From Pacificimonas sp036351775 (GTDB taxonomy: Bacteria; Pseudomonadota; Alphaproteobacteria; Sphingomonadales; Sphingomonadaceae), in assembly GCA_036351775.1 (NCBI GenBank), contig JAZBPX010000018.1, forward strand, positions 1-64,000: a stretch of 64,000 bases of DNA. Reading direction: 5' to 3'. Under the pieces are notes generated by a model. It was not told the origin of the DNA. It did no database searches and saw only the letters and a program-made list of their open reading frames with translations. Of the stretch, positions 1 through 8,019 are shown piece by piece. How positions within the stretch are numbered: the stretch's first letter is position 1; every line of letters starts with the position of its first letter. The translations under genes and the position numbers were made by a program.

Positions 1-55
1 GTCCCTCCACCGCCCTGCGGGGGAGGTGGCTGAGCGCAGCGAAGTCGGAGGGGGC
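1..55. repeat. GC-rich palindromic intergenic sequence, cut by window edge
   Basis: A short stretch just downstream of pyrD contains a CCTCC...GGAGG stem followed by a GAGCGCAGCGAAG segment. It resembles the GC-rich palindromic intergenic repeats seen elsewhere in this window but does not clearly match any of them. It may act as a pyrD terminator. The left end is outside the window, so its extent is unknown. Confidence 0.35.
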
Positions 56-68
56 CCGTCCGCCTGCC

Positions 69-1118
69 TTAACTATCCGCGCCAACGGCATCGGCGACAT
101 TGGCGAAGCCGTCCGCCTTCAGATGCGCGGCGAGGCCTTTCGCGATGCGCGCCGGAAGGCCCGGGCCGCCGTAAACGAGCGCGGAGTAGAGCTGGACGAG
201 CGAAGCGCCGGCGCGGATGCGCTCATAGGCGTCGTCTGCGGTGGCGATACCGCCAACGCCGATAAGGGGAAGTTTCGCTCCTGTCGCCTGGCGGAGCGCC
301 TTCAGTGCGGCGAGGGCCAGCGGTTTCAGCGGCGCACCGGAGAGGCCGCCCTGCTCCCCCCGCGCTGCGCCGCTGAGATAGTCGGGGCGGCTGACGGTCG
401 TGTTCGAGCAGATGATCCCGTCGACGCCGGTCGCCAGCGCGACCTCCGCGATGTCGGCGATGTCCCTGTCGGTCAGATCGGGCGCGACTTTCACGAACAG
501 GGGGACGGCGCGCCCTGCCCTCGCCGCGAGACAGCGGATGAGGAGCTCGGTGAGGGCGTCCTTCGACTGGAGATCGCGCAGGCCCGGCGTGTTGGGCGAG
601 GAGATGTTGACGGTGAGATAGTCGGCGACAGGCGCGGCGAGCGTGACGCCATTTTCGTAATCGGCGATTCGGTCCGCGGGATCCTTGTTCGCGCCGACAT
701 TGATGCCGATGCGCGCCGCGCCGTGCGAAAAGCGCCAGCGGCGAAGGCGCTTCAAGGCCTTTTCGATGCCGTCATTGTTGAAACCGAGACGGTTGATGAC
801 CGCGCCGTCCTGCGGCAGGCGAAAGACGCGCGGTTTCGGGTTGCCCGCCTGCGGGCGCGGGGTCAGCGAACCGACCTCAACGAAGCCGAAGCCGAGACGC
901 GCCATGCGGTGCGGCACCTCCGCATTCTTGTCGAAGCCGGCCGCAAGGCCAATGGGATTGGGAAAGCCGAGCCCCGCCACGGTGGTTTCCAGCACCGGAT
1001 CGCGGACCGTCCGGTCGGGCAGCGGCGCGCGTTTGAGGGCTGCGAGGGTCAACTCGTGCGCGCGCTCCGGATCGAGCCGGAACAGGAGGGGGCGGGCGGC
1101 GGCGAAGAGCGACGTCAT
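69..1118 (-). CDS. pyrD: Dihydroorotate dehydrogenase (quinone), class 2
   Basis: This 349-residue protein oxidises dihydroorotate to orotate in pyrimidine synthesis and passes electrons through FMN to membrane quinone. The N-terminal ~40 residues form the amphipathic membrane-association helix typical of class 2 enzymes. Visible family motifs include AAGFDKN near residue 60, INRLGFNN near 110, NISSPNTPGL near 170 with the class 2 catalytic serine, and the phosphate-binding GVGGI near 290. The length fits the family. The gene is alone and divergent from the lipoprotein gene at 1196, with about 77 bp between them for both promoters. The assignment is firm. Confidence 0.96.
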   Translation of the reverse strand: MTSLFAAARPLLFRLDPERAHELTLAALKRAPLPDRTVRDPVLETTVAGLGFPNPIGLAAGFDKNAEVPHRMARLGFGFVEVGSLTPRPQAGNPKPRVFRLPQDGAVINRLGFNNDGIEKALKRLRRWRFSHGAARIGINVGANKDPADRIADYENGVTLAAPVADYLTVNISSPNTPGLRDLQSKDALTELLIRCLAARAGRAVPLFVKVAPDLTDRDIADIAEVALATGVDGIICSNTTVSRPDYLSGAARGEQGGLSGAPLKPLALAALKALRQATGAKLPLIGVGGIATADDAYERIRAGASLVQLYSALVYGGPGLPARIAKGLAAHLKADGFANVADAVGADS

Positions 1119-1195
1119 GGCCCCCCGCTAGTCAAAACGGGCGCGCGCTTCTACGGTCCAAGCCATTCCGAGGGCCAATTTAGGGAAATGATTCG

Positions 1196-3052
1196 ATGAT
1201 GATCCGCCTGCTGCTTTCCACCGCGGCCGCCACCGCGCTATCCGCCTGCGCGGCCACCTATGACGCGCCGGTCACGGCGACTACCGCCGCCTCTACGACC
1301 CCCGCCATGCCTGAAGAGGCGATGTCCGAAGCGGAGATGTCTGCCGACGCGCGTCTCTCCGCATTTTTCGAAGAGTATGACGAGGCGGTGCTGGCGCGCA
1401 ATCCGCTGTCGAAATCCTATCGCGGGATCGTCGATGAGGATTACGGCCGCTGGGGCGACTGGTCGGACGAGGCCGCGATTGCGGCGCGCGAGGAGGACGA
1501 GCGCTTTCTGGCGCGAATGCGGGCCGAATTCGCGAGTGCCGACCTGTCGGCGCAGTCGCGCGATTCCTACCGCCTGTTCGAGGCGATGATGCAGCGCAGC
1601 GCCGCCGCCTTCCCGTTCCGGCGCAACGCCTATGTGTTCGACCAGATGAACGGCGCGCACGCCCAGCTGCCGGCGTTCCTGATCAACATCCACCGCGTGC
1701 GCGATGTCGACCAGGCGCGCGCCTATATCAGCCGCCTGCAGGGGATGGGCGGCGTCATCGACACGCTGATCGAGGAAGCCGCCATCCGCACAGCTGCCGG
1801 TGTGCAGCCGCCGGACTGGGTCTATCCCTATCTTCTCAGCGACGTCGACAACCTGCTGTCGGGCGCCCCGTTCACGGATGGTGAACCCACGGCGCTGCTC
1901 GCCGACTTCACGGCCAAGGCGAACGGCCTCGATATTCCGGAGGCGGAGAAGGCCGCGCTGATTGCCGAGGGGCGGCAGGCGCTGACCGAAATTGTCGGCC
2001 CCGCTTACCGCAGGCTGCGCACGGCCATCGCGACCGAGCAGGCCACCGCGCCGACGGTGGACGGCATCCACCGCTTTGCCGACGGATCAGCCTATTATAA
2101 CGAGCGGCTGCGCTATTACACGACGACCGACATGACCGCCGAGGAGGTTCACAATCTCGGCCTGCGCGAGGTGGCGCGCATCCATAGCGAGATGCAGGCG
2201 ATCATGAATGAGGTCGGCTTTACCGGCACTCGTCCGGAATTCTTCGAGAAGCTGCGCACCGACCCGGCCATGTTCCACACCAGCCGCGAGGATTATCTCG
2301 CCGAAGTGCAGGTCGTGACCGACCGCATGGCCGAACGCCTGCCGCAATATTTCGGGACGCTGCCGAAATCGGACTTCATCGTGAAGCCGGTCGAGGCGTT
2401 CCGCGAGAAGTCCGCGGGCAAGGCGTTCTACCAGTCGCCCTCCCCCGATGGATCGCGGCCGGGCACCTATTATGTGAACCTCTACAACCTCAACGACATG
2501 TCGAAGACCGAGCTGGAGGCGCTGGCCTATCATGAGGCGATGCCGGGTCATCACCTGCAGCGCGCGCTGCAGGTGGAGATGGAGGGTCTGCCCGCCTTCC
2601 GCCGGTTCGGCGGCTTCACCGCCTATACCGAAGGCTGGGGCCTCTATTCGGAGGAACTGGGCAAGGACATGGGCTTCTATACCGATCCCTATTCCGACTT
2701 CGGGCGCCTGGGCATGGAGCTGTGGCGCGCCTGCCGCCTGGTCGTCGATACCGGGCTGCACAGCAAGGGCTGGAGCCGTGAACGGGCGATCCAGTATCTG
2801 AAGGACAATACGCCCAATCCCGACGGCGATATCCGAAAGGCGATCGAGCGCTACGCCGTCTATCCGGGGCAGGCGACCGCCTACACCATCGGCAAGCAGA
2901 AGATCATGGACCTGCGCGCCGAGGCGATGGAGACGCTGGGCGACGATTTCGACTGGCGCGGGTTCCACGATGCGATCCTCGCCACCGGGCCGGTGCCGCT
3001 GTCGATCCTCGAAGAGAATATCGACGCCTGGGTGGCCCGGCAGGCGGGGTAG
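1196..3052 (+). CDS. DUF885 family lipoprotein, probable metalloprotease-like protein
   Basis: A 618-residue DUF885 protein. The N-terminus is a lipoprotein signal with lipobox LSAC around residue 17, so it should be an envelope lipoprotein. The hallmark HEAMPGHH at residues 446-453, followed by an FTAYTEGWGLYSEEL segment, is the conserved zinc-site region of the family, which is related to gluzincin metallopeptidases. The substrate is unknown; peptidase activity is a family-based inference. The gene is monocistronic and starts with two adjacent ATG codons; I take the first. It ends 8 bp before a long dispersed repeat. Confidence 0.9.
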   Translation: MMIRLLLSTAAATALSACAATYDAPVTATTAASTTPAMPEEAMSEAEMSADARLSAFFEEYDEAVLARNPLSKSYRGIVDEDYGRWGDWSDEAAIAAREEDERFLARMRAEFASADLSAQSRDSYRLFEAMMQRSAAAFPFRRNAYVFDQMNGAHAQLPAFLINIHRVRDVDQARAYISRLQGMGGVIDTLIEEAAIRTAAGVQPPDWVYPYLLSDVDNLLSGAPFTDGEPTALLADFTAKANGLDIPEAEKAALIAEGRQALTEIVGPAYRRLRTAIATEQATAPTVDGIHRFADGSAYYNERLRYYTTTDMTAEEVHNLGLREVARIHSEMQAIMNEVGFTGTRPEFFEKLRTDPAMFHTSREDYLAEVQVVTDRMAERLPQYFGTLPKSDFIVKPVEAFREKSAGKAFYQSPSPDGSRPGTYYVNLYNLNDMSKTELEALAYHEAMPGHHLQRALQVEMEGLPAFRRFGGFTAYTEGWGLYSEELGKDMGFYTDPYSDFGRLGMELWRACRLVVDTGLHSKGWSRERAIQYLKDNTPNPDGDIRKAIERYAVYPGQATAYTIGKQKIMDLRAEAMETLGDDFDWRGFHDAILATGPVPLSILEENIDAWVARQAG

Positions 3053-3059
3053 GCGGCCG

Positions 3060-3200
3060 TTTCCCCTCCGCGCCGCATGGCGGGGAGGGGCAGCGAGACC
3101 TGGCAGCTTGTCTGCCTGGTCGCAGCGGGGTGGTGTTCTGCGACGGCAGCGTGGTGGGAGGAAGCCCCTCCCCTAGCCCCTCCCCTAGAGGGAGGGGAAA
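3060..3200 (+). repeat. ~140-bp dispersed repeat, copy A (inverted partner at 10211-10351)
   Basis: This non-coding stretch between the DUF885 gene and the suf operon aligns over its whole length with the reverse complement of 10211-10351. Both begin TTTCCCCTCCGCGCCGC, share GGCAGCTTG and AGCGGGGTGGT internally, and end in CCCCTCCCCTAGCCCCTCCCC. Most aligned positions are identical; the divergence is concentrated around 3130-3165. It is GC-rich with internal stem potential. No ORF in it is credible. Confidence 0.85.
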
Positions 3201-3249
3201 AGGGTGGGCCTGCTTGCCGCAGGCGGTTGCGATTCGTGGGGCACTTTCT

Positions 3250-3274
3250 ATATCGGACAGCGTTAGTCCGATAT
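3250..3274. promoter_or_regulatory. Inverted repeat overlapping sufR start, candidate autoregulatory operator
   Basis: Two 9-bp arms, ATATCGGAC and GTCCGATAT, are separated by 7 bp and run into the ATG at 3273. Position and symmetry fit an operator for the Rrf2-type regulator encoded immediately downstream. Binding is inferred; the palindrome itself is seen. Confidence 0.6.
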
Positions 3275-3815
3275 GCTACGTCTCTCGAACCTTGCCGATT
3301 ATGCCGTTGTTGCTTGTACGGCCCTTGCCCGCTCCGGCGGCCGGCTGAGTGCGGCCGAACTGGCGCAGGCGACGCAGGTGCCCGCGCCGACCATGGCGAA
3401 GCTGACTGGGGCGCTGACGCGCAGCGGACTGCTGACCTCTACGCGCGGCGCGGCGGGCGGTGTGATGCTGGCGCGCGCCGCCGCCGATGTCAGTATGCTG
3501 GACATCATCGAGGCGGTCGACGGCCCCATCGGCCTCGTCGCCTGCACCCATAGCGGGAGCGAACCCTGCGCCCTGTCGGACAGCTGCCAGGTGAAGCCGC
3601 ACTGGCCGGTCATCAACGAGACGGTTCGCGGCGCGCTCGCAAGGGCCACACTGGCCGACATGCTGGGCGCGCCCGGAAATGCGGAAGCCCGCAAGACCGA
3701 CCATATGGCTACTCCCACTTCTGGCCCGACTTCTGCCGAGCTCTCTGCCTCGAGCTCTGCCTCCAACTCTTCCGCGCGCCCCGCCCCGCCCCCTCATGCC
3801 GAAGGAATCCGATAG
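3273..3815 (+). CDS. sufR: Rrf2-family transcriptional regulator of the SUF operon (SufR/IscR-like)
   Basis: This 180-residue winged-helix Rrf2 protein heads the suf operon. Cysteines at residues 91, 99 and 105 are placed like the Fe-S ligands of IscR (C-x7-C-x5-C), so it probably senses Fe-S status and controls the operon and itself. The HTH occupies about residues 1-60. After residue ~142 comes an odd Thr/Ser/Ala/Pro-rich tail of nearly 40 residues that ordinary Rrf2 proteins lack. The ATG is inside a palindrome (3250-3274), suggesting autoregulation. sufB starts 3 bp after the stop. Confidence 0.9.
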   Translation: MLRLSNLADYAVVACTALARSGGRLSAAELAQATQVPAPTMAKLTGALTRSGLLTSTRGAAGGVMLARAAADVSMLDIIEAVDGPIGLVACTHSGSEPCALSDSCQVKPHWPVINETVRGALARATLADMLGAPGNAEARKTDHMATPTSGPTSAELSASSSASNSSARPAPPPHAEGIR

Positions 3816-3818
3816 ATC

Positions 3819-5327
3819 ATGGCACAGAATGCCGAAGTCCTTGACAAGGACGCCCCCAAAGACGTGACGAACGCCGAGGCGCTGGCCGCGGCCGAGGACG
3901 CCTCGAAGTACAAGTGGGGCTTCTCCACAGACCTCGAACAGGATTTCGCGCCCAAGGGGCTGAACGAGGATACCGTCCGCTTCATCTCGGCAAAGAAGAA
4001 CGAGCCGCAGTGGATGCTGGACTGGCGCCTGAAGGCGTTCCGCCTGTGGCAGCAGATGGAGAGCCCCGACTGGTCCAAGCTGAACATCCCGATGATCGAT
4101 TATCAGGATGCCTATTATTACGCCGAGCCGCGTGCGAAGCCGAAGCTGGACAGCCTCGATGACCTCGATCCGGCGATCCGGGAAACCTATGAGAAGCTCG
4201 GCATTCCCATCGAGGAGCAGAAGGTGCTCGCCAATGTGGAGGGCGCGCGGAAGGTCGCCGTCGACGCGGTGTTCGATTCCGTATCCGTCGCGACGACGTT
4301 CCGCGAGGAGCTGGAGAAGGCCGGCGTCATCTTCATGTCGATTTCCGAGGCGATCCGCGAACATCCGGAACTGGTGAAAAAGTATCTCGGCACGGTGGTG
4401 CCGGTGCGCGACAATTATTTCGCAGCGCTGAATTGCGCGGTCTTTTCCGACGGCACCTTCGTCTACATTCCGGAGGGCACGCGCTGTCCGATGGAGTTGT
4501 CGACCTATTTCCGCATCAACGCGGAGAATACCGGCCAGTTCGAACGCACGCTGATCGTCGCCGAGAAGGGCAGCTATGTCAGCTACCTGGAGGGCTGCAC
4601 CGCGCCGCAGCGCGATGAAAACCAGCTGCACGCCGCCGTGGTTGAGCTGGTCGCGATGGACAATGCGGAGATCAAATATTCGACCGTCCAGAACTGGTAT
4701 CCGGGCGACGAAAACGGCGTCGGCGGCATCTATAATTTCGTGACGAAGCGCGGCAACTGCCTCGGCAAGCGGTCGAAGATTTCCTGGACGCAGGTGGAGA
4801 CGGGCTCCGCGATCACGTGGAAATACCCGTCCTGCGTGCTGTCGGGAGAGGAGAGCGTCGGCGAATTCTACTCCGTCGCGCTGACCAACAACGCGCAGCA
4901 GGCCGACACCGGCACAAAAATGATTCACCTCGGCAAGAACACCCGCTCGACCATCGTGTCGAAGGGGATCAGCGCGGGCCGGTCGGAAAACACCTATCGC
5001 GGCCTCGTAAAGGTCGCGCCGACGGCGGAGGGCGTGCGGAACTTCACAGTGTGCGATTCGCTGCTGCTCGGTTCCGACTGCGCGGCGCATACCGTGCCCT
5101 ATATCGAGGTGAAGAACCCCTCGGCGCAGATCGAGCATGAGGCGACGACATCGAAAATCTCCGACGACCAGCTGTTCTATGCCATGAGCCGCGGGCTGGA
5201 TGAGGAAGAGTCGGTAGCGCTGATCGTGAACGGATTCGCGAAGGAAGTGCTGCAGCAGCTGCCGATGGAATTCGCGGTGGAAGCGCAGAAGCTGCTGGGG
5301 ATTAGCCTCGAGGGGGCGGTGGGGTGA
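3819..5327 (+). CDS. sufB: Fe-S cluster assembly scaffold SufB
   Basis: A 502-residue SufB, the core scaffold that works with SufC and SufD to build Fe-S clusters using sulfur from SufS. It shows classic family blocks: NYFAALNCAVFSDG, IPEGTRCPMELSTYFRIN, EKGSYVSYLEGCTAP, QNWYPGD and the C-terminal SRGLDEEESVALIVNGF segment. Full family length and conserved cysteines suggest normal function. The ATG lies 3 bp after the regulator stop. The link to sufC is interrupted by about 640 bp holding two repeats and an immunity-type gene. Confidence 0.97.
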   Translation: MAQNAEVLDKDAPKDVTNAEALAAAEDASKYKWGFSTDLEQDFAPKGLNEDTVRFISAKKNEPQWMLDWRLKAFRLWQQMESPDWSKLNIPMIDYQDAYYYAEPRAKPKLDSLDDLDPAIRETYEKLGIPIEEQKVLANVEGARKVAVDAVFDSVSVATTFREELEKAGVIFMSISEAIREHPELVKKYLGTVVPVRDNYFAALNCAVFSDGTFVYIPEGTRCPMELSTYFRINAENTGQFERTLIVAEKGSYVSYLEGCTAPQRDENQLHAAVVELVAMDNAEIKYSTVQNWYPGDENGVGGIYNFVTKRGNCLGKRSKISWTQVETGSAITWKYPSCVLSGEESVGEFYSVALTNNAQQADTGTKMIHLGKNTRSTIVSKGISAGRSENTYRGLVKVAPTAEGVRNFTVCDSLLLGSDCAAHTVPYIEVKNPSAQIEHEATTSKISDDQLFYAMSRGLDEEESVALIVNGFAKEVLQQLPMEFAVEAQKLLGISLEGAVG

Positions 5328-5345
5328 TTTTTGTTACCCCCAATC

Positions 5346-5446
5346 TGTCATCCCGGCGGATGCCGGGACCCACGCCAATTCGGCTGGCAAAGCTGAGCTG
5401 TGGGCGCACGTCATGGCGTGGGTCCCGAAACGAGTTCGGGATGACA
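5346..5446. repeat. 101-bp MITE-like repeat, copy 1 (direct partner at 5824-5924)
   Basis: This element starts TGTCATCCCGGCG and ends TTCGGGATGACA, so its ends are inverted repeats, with inner arms GGACCCACGCC and GGCGTGGGTCC. The roughly 35-bp centre differs from the other copy while both ends are nearly identical. It lies between sufB and the Imm53-type gene. No transposase is nearby, as expected for a non-autonomous element. Confidence 0.88.
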
Positions 5447-5474
5447 TCTCTTTTGTGCCTTTCGGGTTCTCGCC

Positions 5475-5801
5475 GTGGCTGACGACACCTGGGCTTGGCT
5501 CCAGAGCTTCTACCGCTCCTTCTGCGACGGGGAGTGGGAGCATACCAATGGTTGCCGCATCGAGAGCCTGAACAATCCCGGCTGGGTGTTCGAGTTCGAC
5601 ACCTTCGGCACACCGCTGGCGAACACGCGCTTTCAGACGGTGACCAAGAACACGATCAACGACCCCGAAGGCTGGATCGACCTGCGCCGTCAGGACACGA
5701 TGATCCAGGGCGCCTGCGGGCCGGAAGACCTGACCGAAACCGTGCAGCATTTCCGCGACTGGGCCGAGGCCAATCTGGCGCGGCAGCGGGGGGCGGCGTG
5801 A
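5475..5801 (+). CDS. Immunity protein 53 (Imm53)-like protein inside the suf operon
   Basis: A 108-residue soluble protein from a GTG start. Residues about 6-35 carry the pattern WLQSFY, CDGEWEH, IESLNNPGW, and the C-terminus ends FRDWAEANL. I recognise this as the Imm53 family from polymorphic-toxin systems. Immunity proteins bind and block a cognate toxin, but no toxin gene is visible here, so it may be an orphan or may have another role. It sits in the same direction as suf genes and is flanked by direct copies of a 101-bp repeat (5346-5446 and 5824-5924), which looks like an inserted cassette. Family call is good; biological role is unknown. Confidence 0.75.
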   Translation: MADDTWAWLQSFYRSFCDGEWEHTNGCRIESLNNPGWVFEFDTFGTPLANTRFQTVTKNTINDPEGWIDLRRQDTMIQGACGPEDLTETVQHFRDWAEANLARQRGAA

Positions 5802-5823
5802 TGGGAACCAGAACACGAAAACC

Positions 5824-5924
5824 TGTCATCCCGGCGAAGGCCGGGACCCACGCCATGACTTCAAGCGTCGCTGCGACGGTTACGAAGGTAACGGCGTGGG
5901 TCCCGAAACAAGTTCGGGATGACA
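5824..5924. repeat. 101-bp MITE-like repeat, copy 2
   Basis: Same length, orientation and conserved termini as 5346-5446, with a different central segment. It sits between the Imm53-type gene and sufC, about 40 bp before the sufC start. The pair frames the Imm53-like gene as direct repeats 478 bp apart. Confidence 0.88.
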
Positions 5925-5966
5925 ATGTAGGAGAGGGCCCGCCACCAAGCGGGCTGAACAACGGAT

Positions 5967-6713
5967 ATGCTTGAAATCAATGACCTGACCGCCGGTGTGG
6001 ACGGCAAGACCATCCTGAACGGCCTGTCTCTAAGCCTGCCTGCGGGCGAGGTGCATGCGATCATGGGGCCGAACGGGTCGGGTAAATCGACGCTGGCCTA
6101 CACGCTGTCGGGCCGTGACGGCTATGCGGTCGAGAGCGGCACCGCGACGCTCGGCGGCGAGGATCTTCTCGACATGGAGCCGCATGAGCGGGCGGCGGCT
6201 GGCCTCTATCTCGGCCTGCAATATCCGGTCGAGATCCCGGGTGTGTCGAACCTCACCTTCCTCCGCACCGCCGTGAACGCGCAGAAGAAGGCGCGCGGCG
6301 AGGACGAGATCAGCGCGGCGGATTTCCTGCGCGCGATGCGGACGGAATCCGAAGCCTTTGACCTCTCCATGGATCACATGAAGCGCGGCGTGAATGTCGG
6401 CTTTTCCGGCGGCGAGAAGAAGCGCAACGAGATGATCCAGATGGCGATGATCCAGCCGAAGGTCGCGGTGCTGGACGAGACCGACTCCGGCCTCGATATC
6501 GACGCGCTGCGCGTGGTGGCGGACGGCATCAACCGGCTGCGTTCACCGGACCGCTCGATCCTGCTCATCACACATTACCAGCGCCTTCTGGATTATGTGA
6601 AGCCGGACAAGGTTCATGTGCTGAAGGCGGGCCGCATCGTCAGGACGGGCGGCCCGGAACTGGCGCACGAGCTGGAGCGCGAAGGCTATGACGCCATCGC
6701 GAAGGCCGCGTGA
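5967..6713 (+). CDS. sufC: Fe-S assembly ATPase SufC
   Basis: A 248-residue ABC-type ATPase that powers the SufBCD scaffold. It shows Walker A GPNGSGKST near residue 35, the signature SGGEKKRNE near 147 and Walker B VLDETDSGLDID near 170, all typical of SufC. Its stop overlaps the GTG of the next gene (GTGA), indicating coupled translation. Length and motifs are normal. Confidence 0.97.
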   Translation: MLEINDLTAGVDGKTILNGLSLSLPAGEVHAIMGPNGSGKSTLAYTLSGRDGYAVESGTATLGGEDLLDMEPHERAAAGLYLGLQYPVEIPGVSNLTFLRTAVNAQKKARGEDEISAADFLRAMRTESEAFDLSMDHMKRGVNVGFSGGEKKRNEMIQMAMIQPKVAVLDETDSGLDIDALRVVADGINRLRSPDRSILLITHYQRLLDYVKPDKVHVLKAGRIVRTGGPELAHELEREGYDAIAKAA

Positions 6714-7267
6714 AGGACCTGAACGCCCACTCCCTCGGCGAGCTGCGCGCCGATTTCCTCGGCACAAGCACCAACGCAATGCCGATTGCGGGCGCGATCA
6801 CTTGGGCGGCGCTCGGCATAGCGGCGCTGTTCCTCCCGGAACGGACCATCGGCACGCTCTCACTCTATATCATGGTTGCGATCATGCCGCTCGCCTTCCT
6901 GATCGAGAGAGCGCAGGGCCGGAACCTGTTCGCGGGCGGCGACAATCCGCTGGTGAAGCTGTTCCTCTCGTCAATCGCGATGATCGGCGCCATCGTTCCG
7001 CTGGTCATCGTCGCAGCGACGTCCGCCGAGCAGCCGCTTCTGATCCTGCTGGGCATGGCGATCCTCGCAGGCGTGATCTGGATTCCCTATGGCTGGGCCG
7101 CGGACGACCCCGCCGGGATGCGGCACGCCATTGGCCGCACGGTCGGCTGTTATCTCGCCTATGCCTTCGCACCGGACGCCTATGTAGGCACGGCGATATG
7201 CGCTGTTGTGGTGCTGTCCTATCTCTTCACACTGGCAACGGCGAAGACGATGGGAGAGCGTCTGTGA
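6710..7267 (+). CDS. Multi-pass membrane protein of unknown function within suf operon
   Basis: A 185-residue protein with about six hydrophobic segments and a short soluble N-terminus (KDLNAHSLGELRADFLG). It starts at GTG overlapping the sufC stop and ends overlapping the GTG of sufD, so it is tightly built into the operon. I do not recognise a characterised family. Its position suggests co-expression with Fe-S assembly, but no suf function needs a membrane protein of this kind; it could be a passenger or an accessory of unknown role. Confidence 0.75.
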   Translation: MKDLNAHSLGELRADFLGTSTNAMPIAGAITWAALGIAALFLPERTIGTLSLYIMVAIMPLAFLIERAQGRNLFAGGDNPLVKLFLSSIAMIGAIVPLVIVAATSAEQPLLILLGMAILAGVIWIPYGWAADDPAGMRHAIGRTVGCYLAYAFAPDAYVGTAICAVVVLSYLFTLATAKTMGERL

Positions 7268-8019
7268 CCGTTCGCCCCACCAAGAAGAACGAGGCCTGGC
7301 GCTATGCCGACTTTGGCGCGCTCGGTGAGCATTGGCCGGAGACGGCGGATGGCTGGCGCGCGGTCGATGTGGCGGCCGGCGAGACGCAGCGCGATACGCT
7401 GAGAATGATGCCGGACGCAGCGCTGGTGTCGGACGTGGACCGGGTGAAGGTCACCATCGGCGCGGGCGGGCGCTATGAGCTGTTCGCGCTGGCCGCGCGC
7501 TCCCGCTACGGCCGGCTGGAGATCGAAGCCGACCTGGCCCAGGGCGCACATTTCGAGTTTGGCGGCGCGATCATCGGCGCGGGGCGCTCCACCAATGAAT
7601 TCATCGTGCGGGTGAACCATCTGGAGCCGAACGGCACGTCGAACCAGACCGTCCGCTCCGTGCTGGCGGACAAGGCGGTGGGCAGCTTCCTCGGCAAGGT
7701 GCACGTCGCGCGCGCCGCGCAGAAGACTGACGGGTCGCAGTCCGCCAAGGCGATGCTGCTGGACCGCACGGCGACGGCGAACCTGAAGCCGGAGCTGGAA
7801 ATCTACGCCGACGATGTGAAGTGCGCGCACGGCGCGACCGTCGGCGAGCTGGACAGGCGGGCGCTGTTCTACATGGCCTCGCGCGGGATCCCGCCGGAAA
7901 TGGCAGAGCGGCTGATGCTGCAGACCTTCGTCGCGGATGCCTTTGTCGAGGTCGGCGATGACGCGGTGCGCGAGGCGCTGGAGGCGGACGCGTTGGCGGT
8001 GCTGGAGGGTCTGCGGTGA
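7264..8019 (+). CDS. sufD: Fe-S cluster assembly protein SufD
   Basis: SufD pairs with SufB and SufC in the scaffold complex. I place the start at the GTG at 7264, which overlaps the previous stop and gives 251 residues beginning TVRPTKKNEAWRYADFG, a typical SufD N-terminus. Upstream codons in the same frame belong to other genes read out of frame. The conserved C-terminal region CAHGATVGELD, FYMASRGI, AERLMLQTFVADAF is present. The protein is shorter than many SufDs (about 400), in line with compact alphaproteobacterial forms. The stop overlaps sufS. Confidence 0.94.
   Translation: MTVRPTKKNEAWRYADFGALGEHWPETADGWRAVDVAAGETQRDTLRMMPDAALVSDVDRVKVTIGAGGRYELFALAARSRYGRLEIEADLAQGAHFEFGGAIIGAGRSTNEFIVRVNHLEPNGTSNQTVRSVLADKAVGSFLGKVHVARAAQKTDGSQSAKAMLLDRTATANLKPELEIYADDVKCAHGATVGELDRRALFYMASRGIPPEMAERLMLQTFVADAFVEVGDDAVREALEADALAVLEGLR

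Noticed and set aside
3276..5138. Long minus-strand open frame opposite sufB and sufR
   Set aside because: High-GC shadow of strongly conserved plus-strand genes; the translated sequence is Arg/His/Leu-rich without any domain.
5346..5924. Composite transposon or insertion sequence around the Imm53-type gene
   Set aside because: The flanking elements are 101 bp and carry no transposase; they are better described as non-autonomous repeats.
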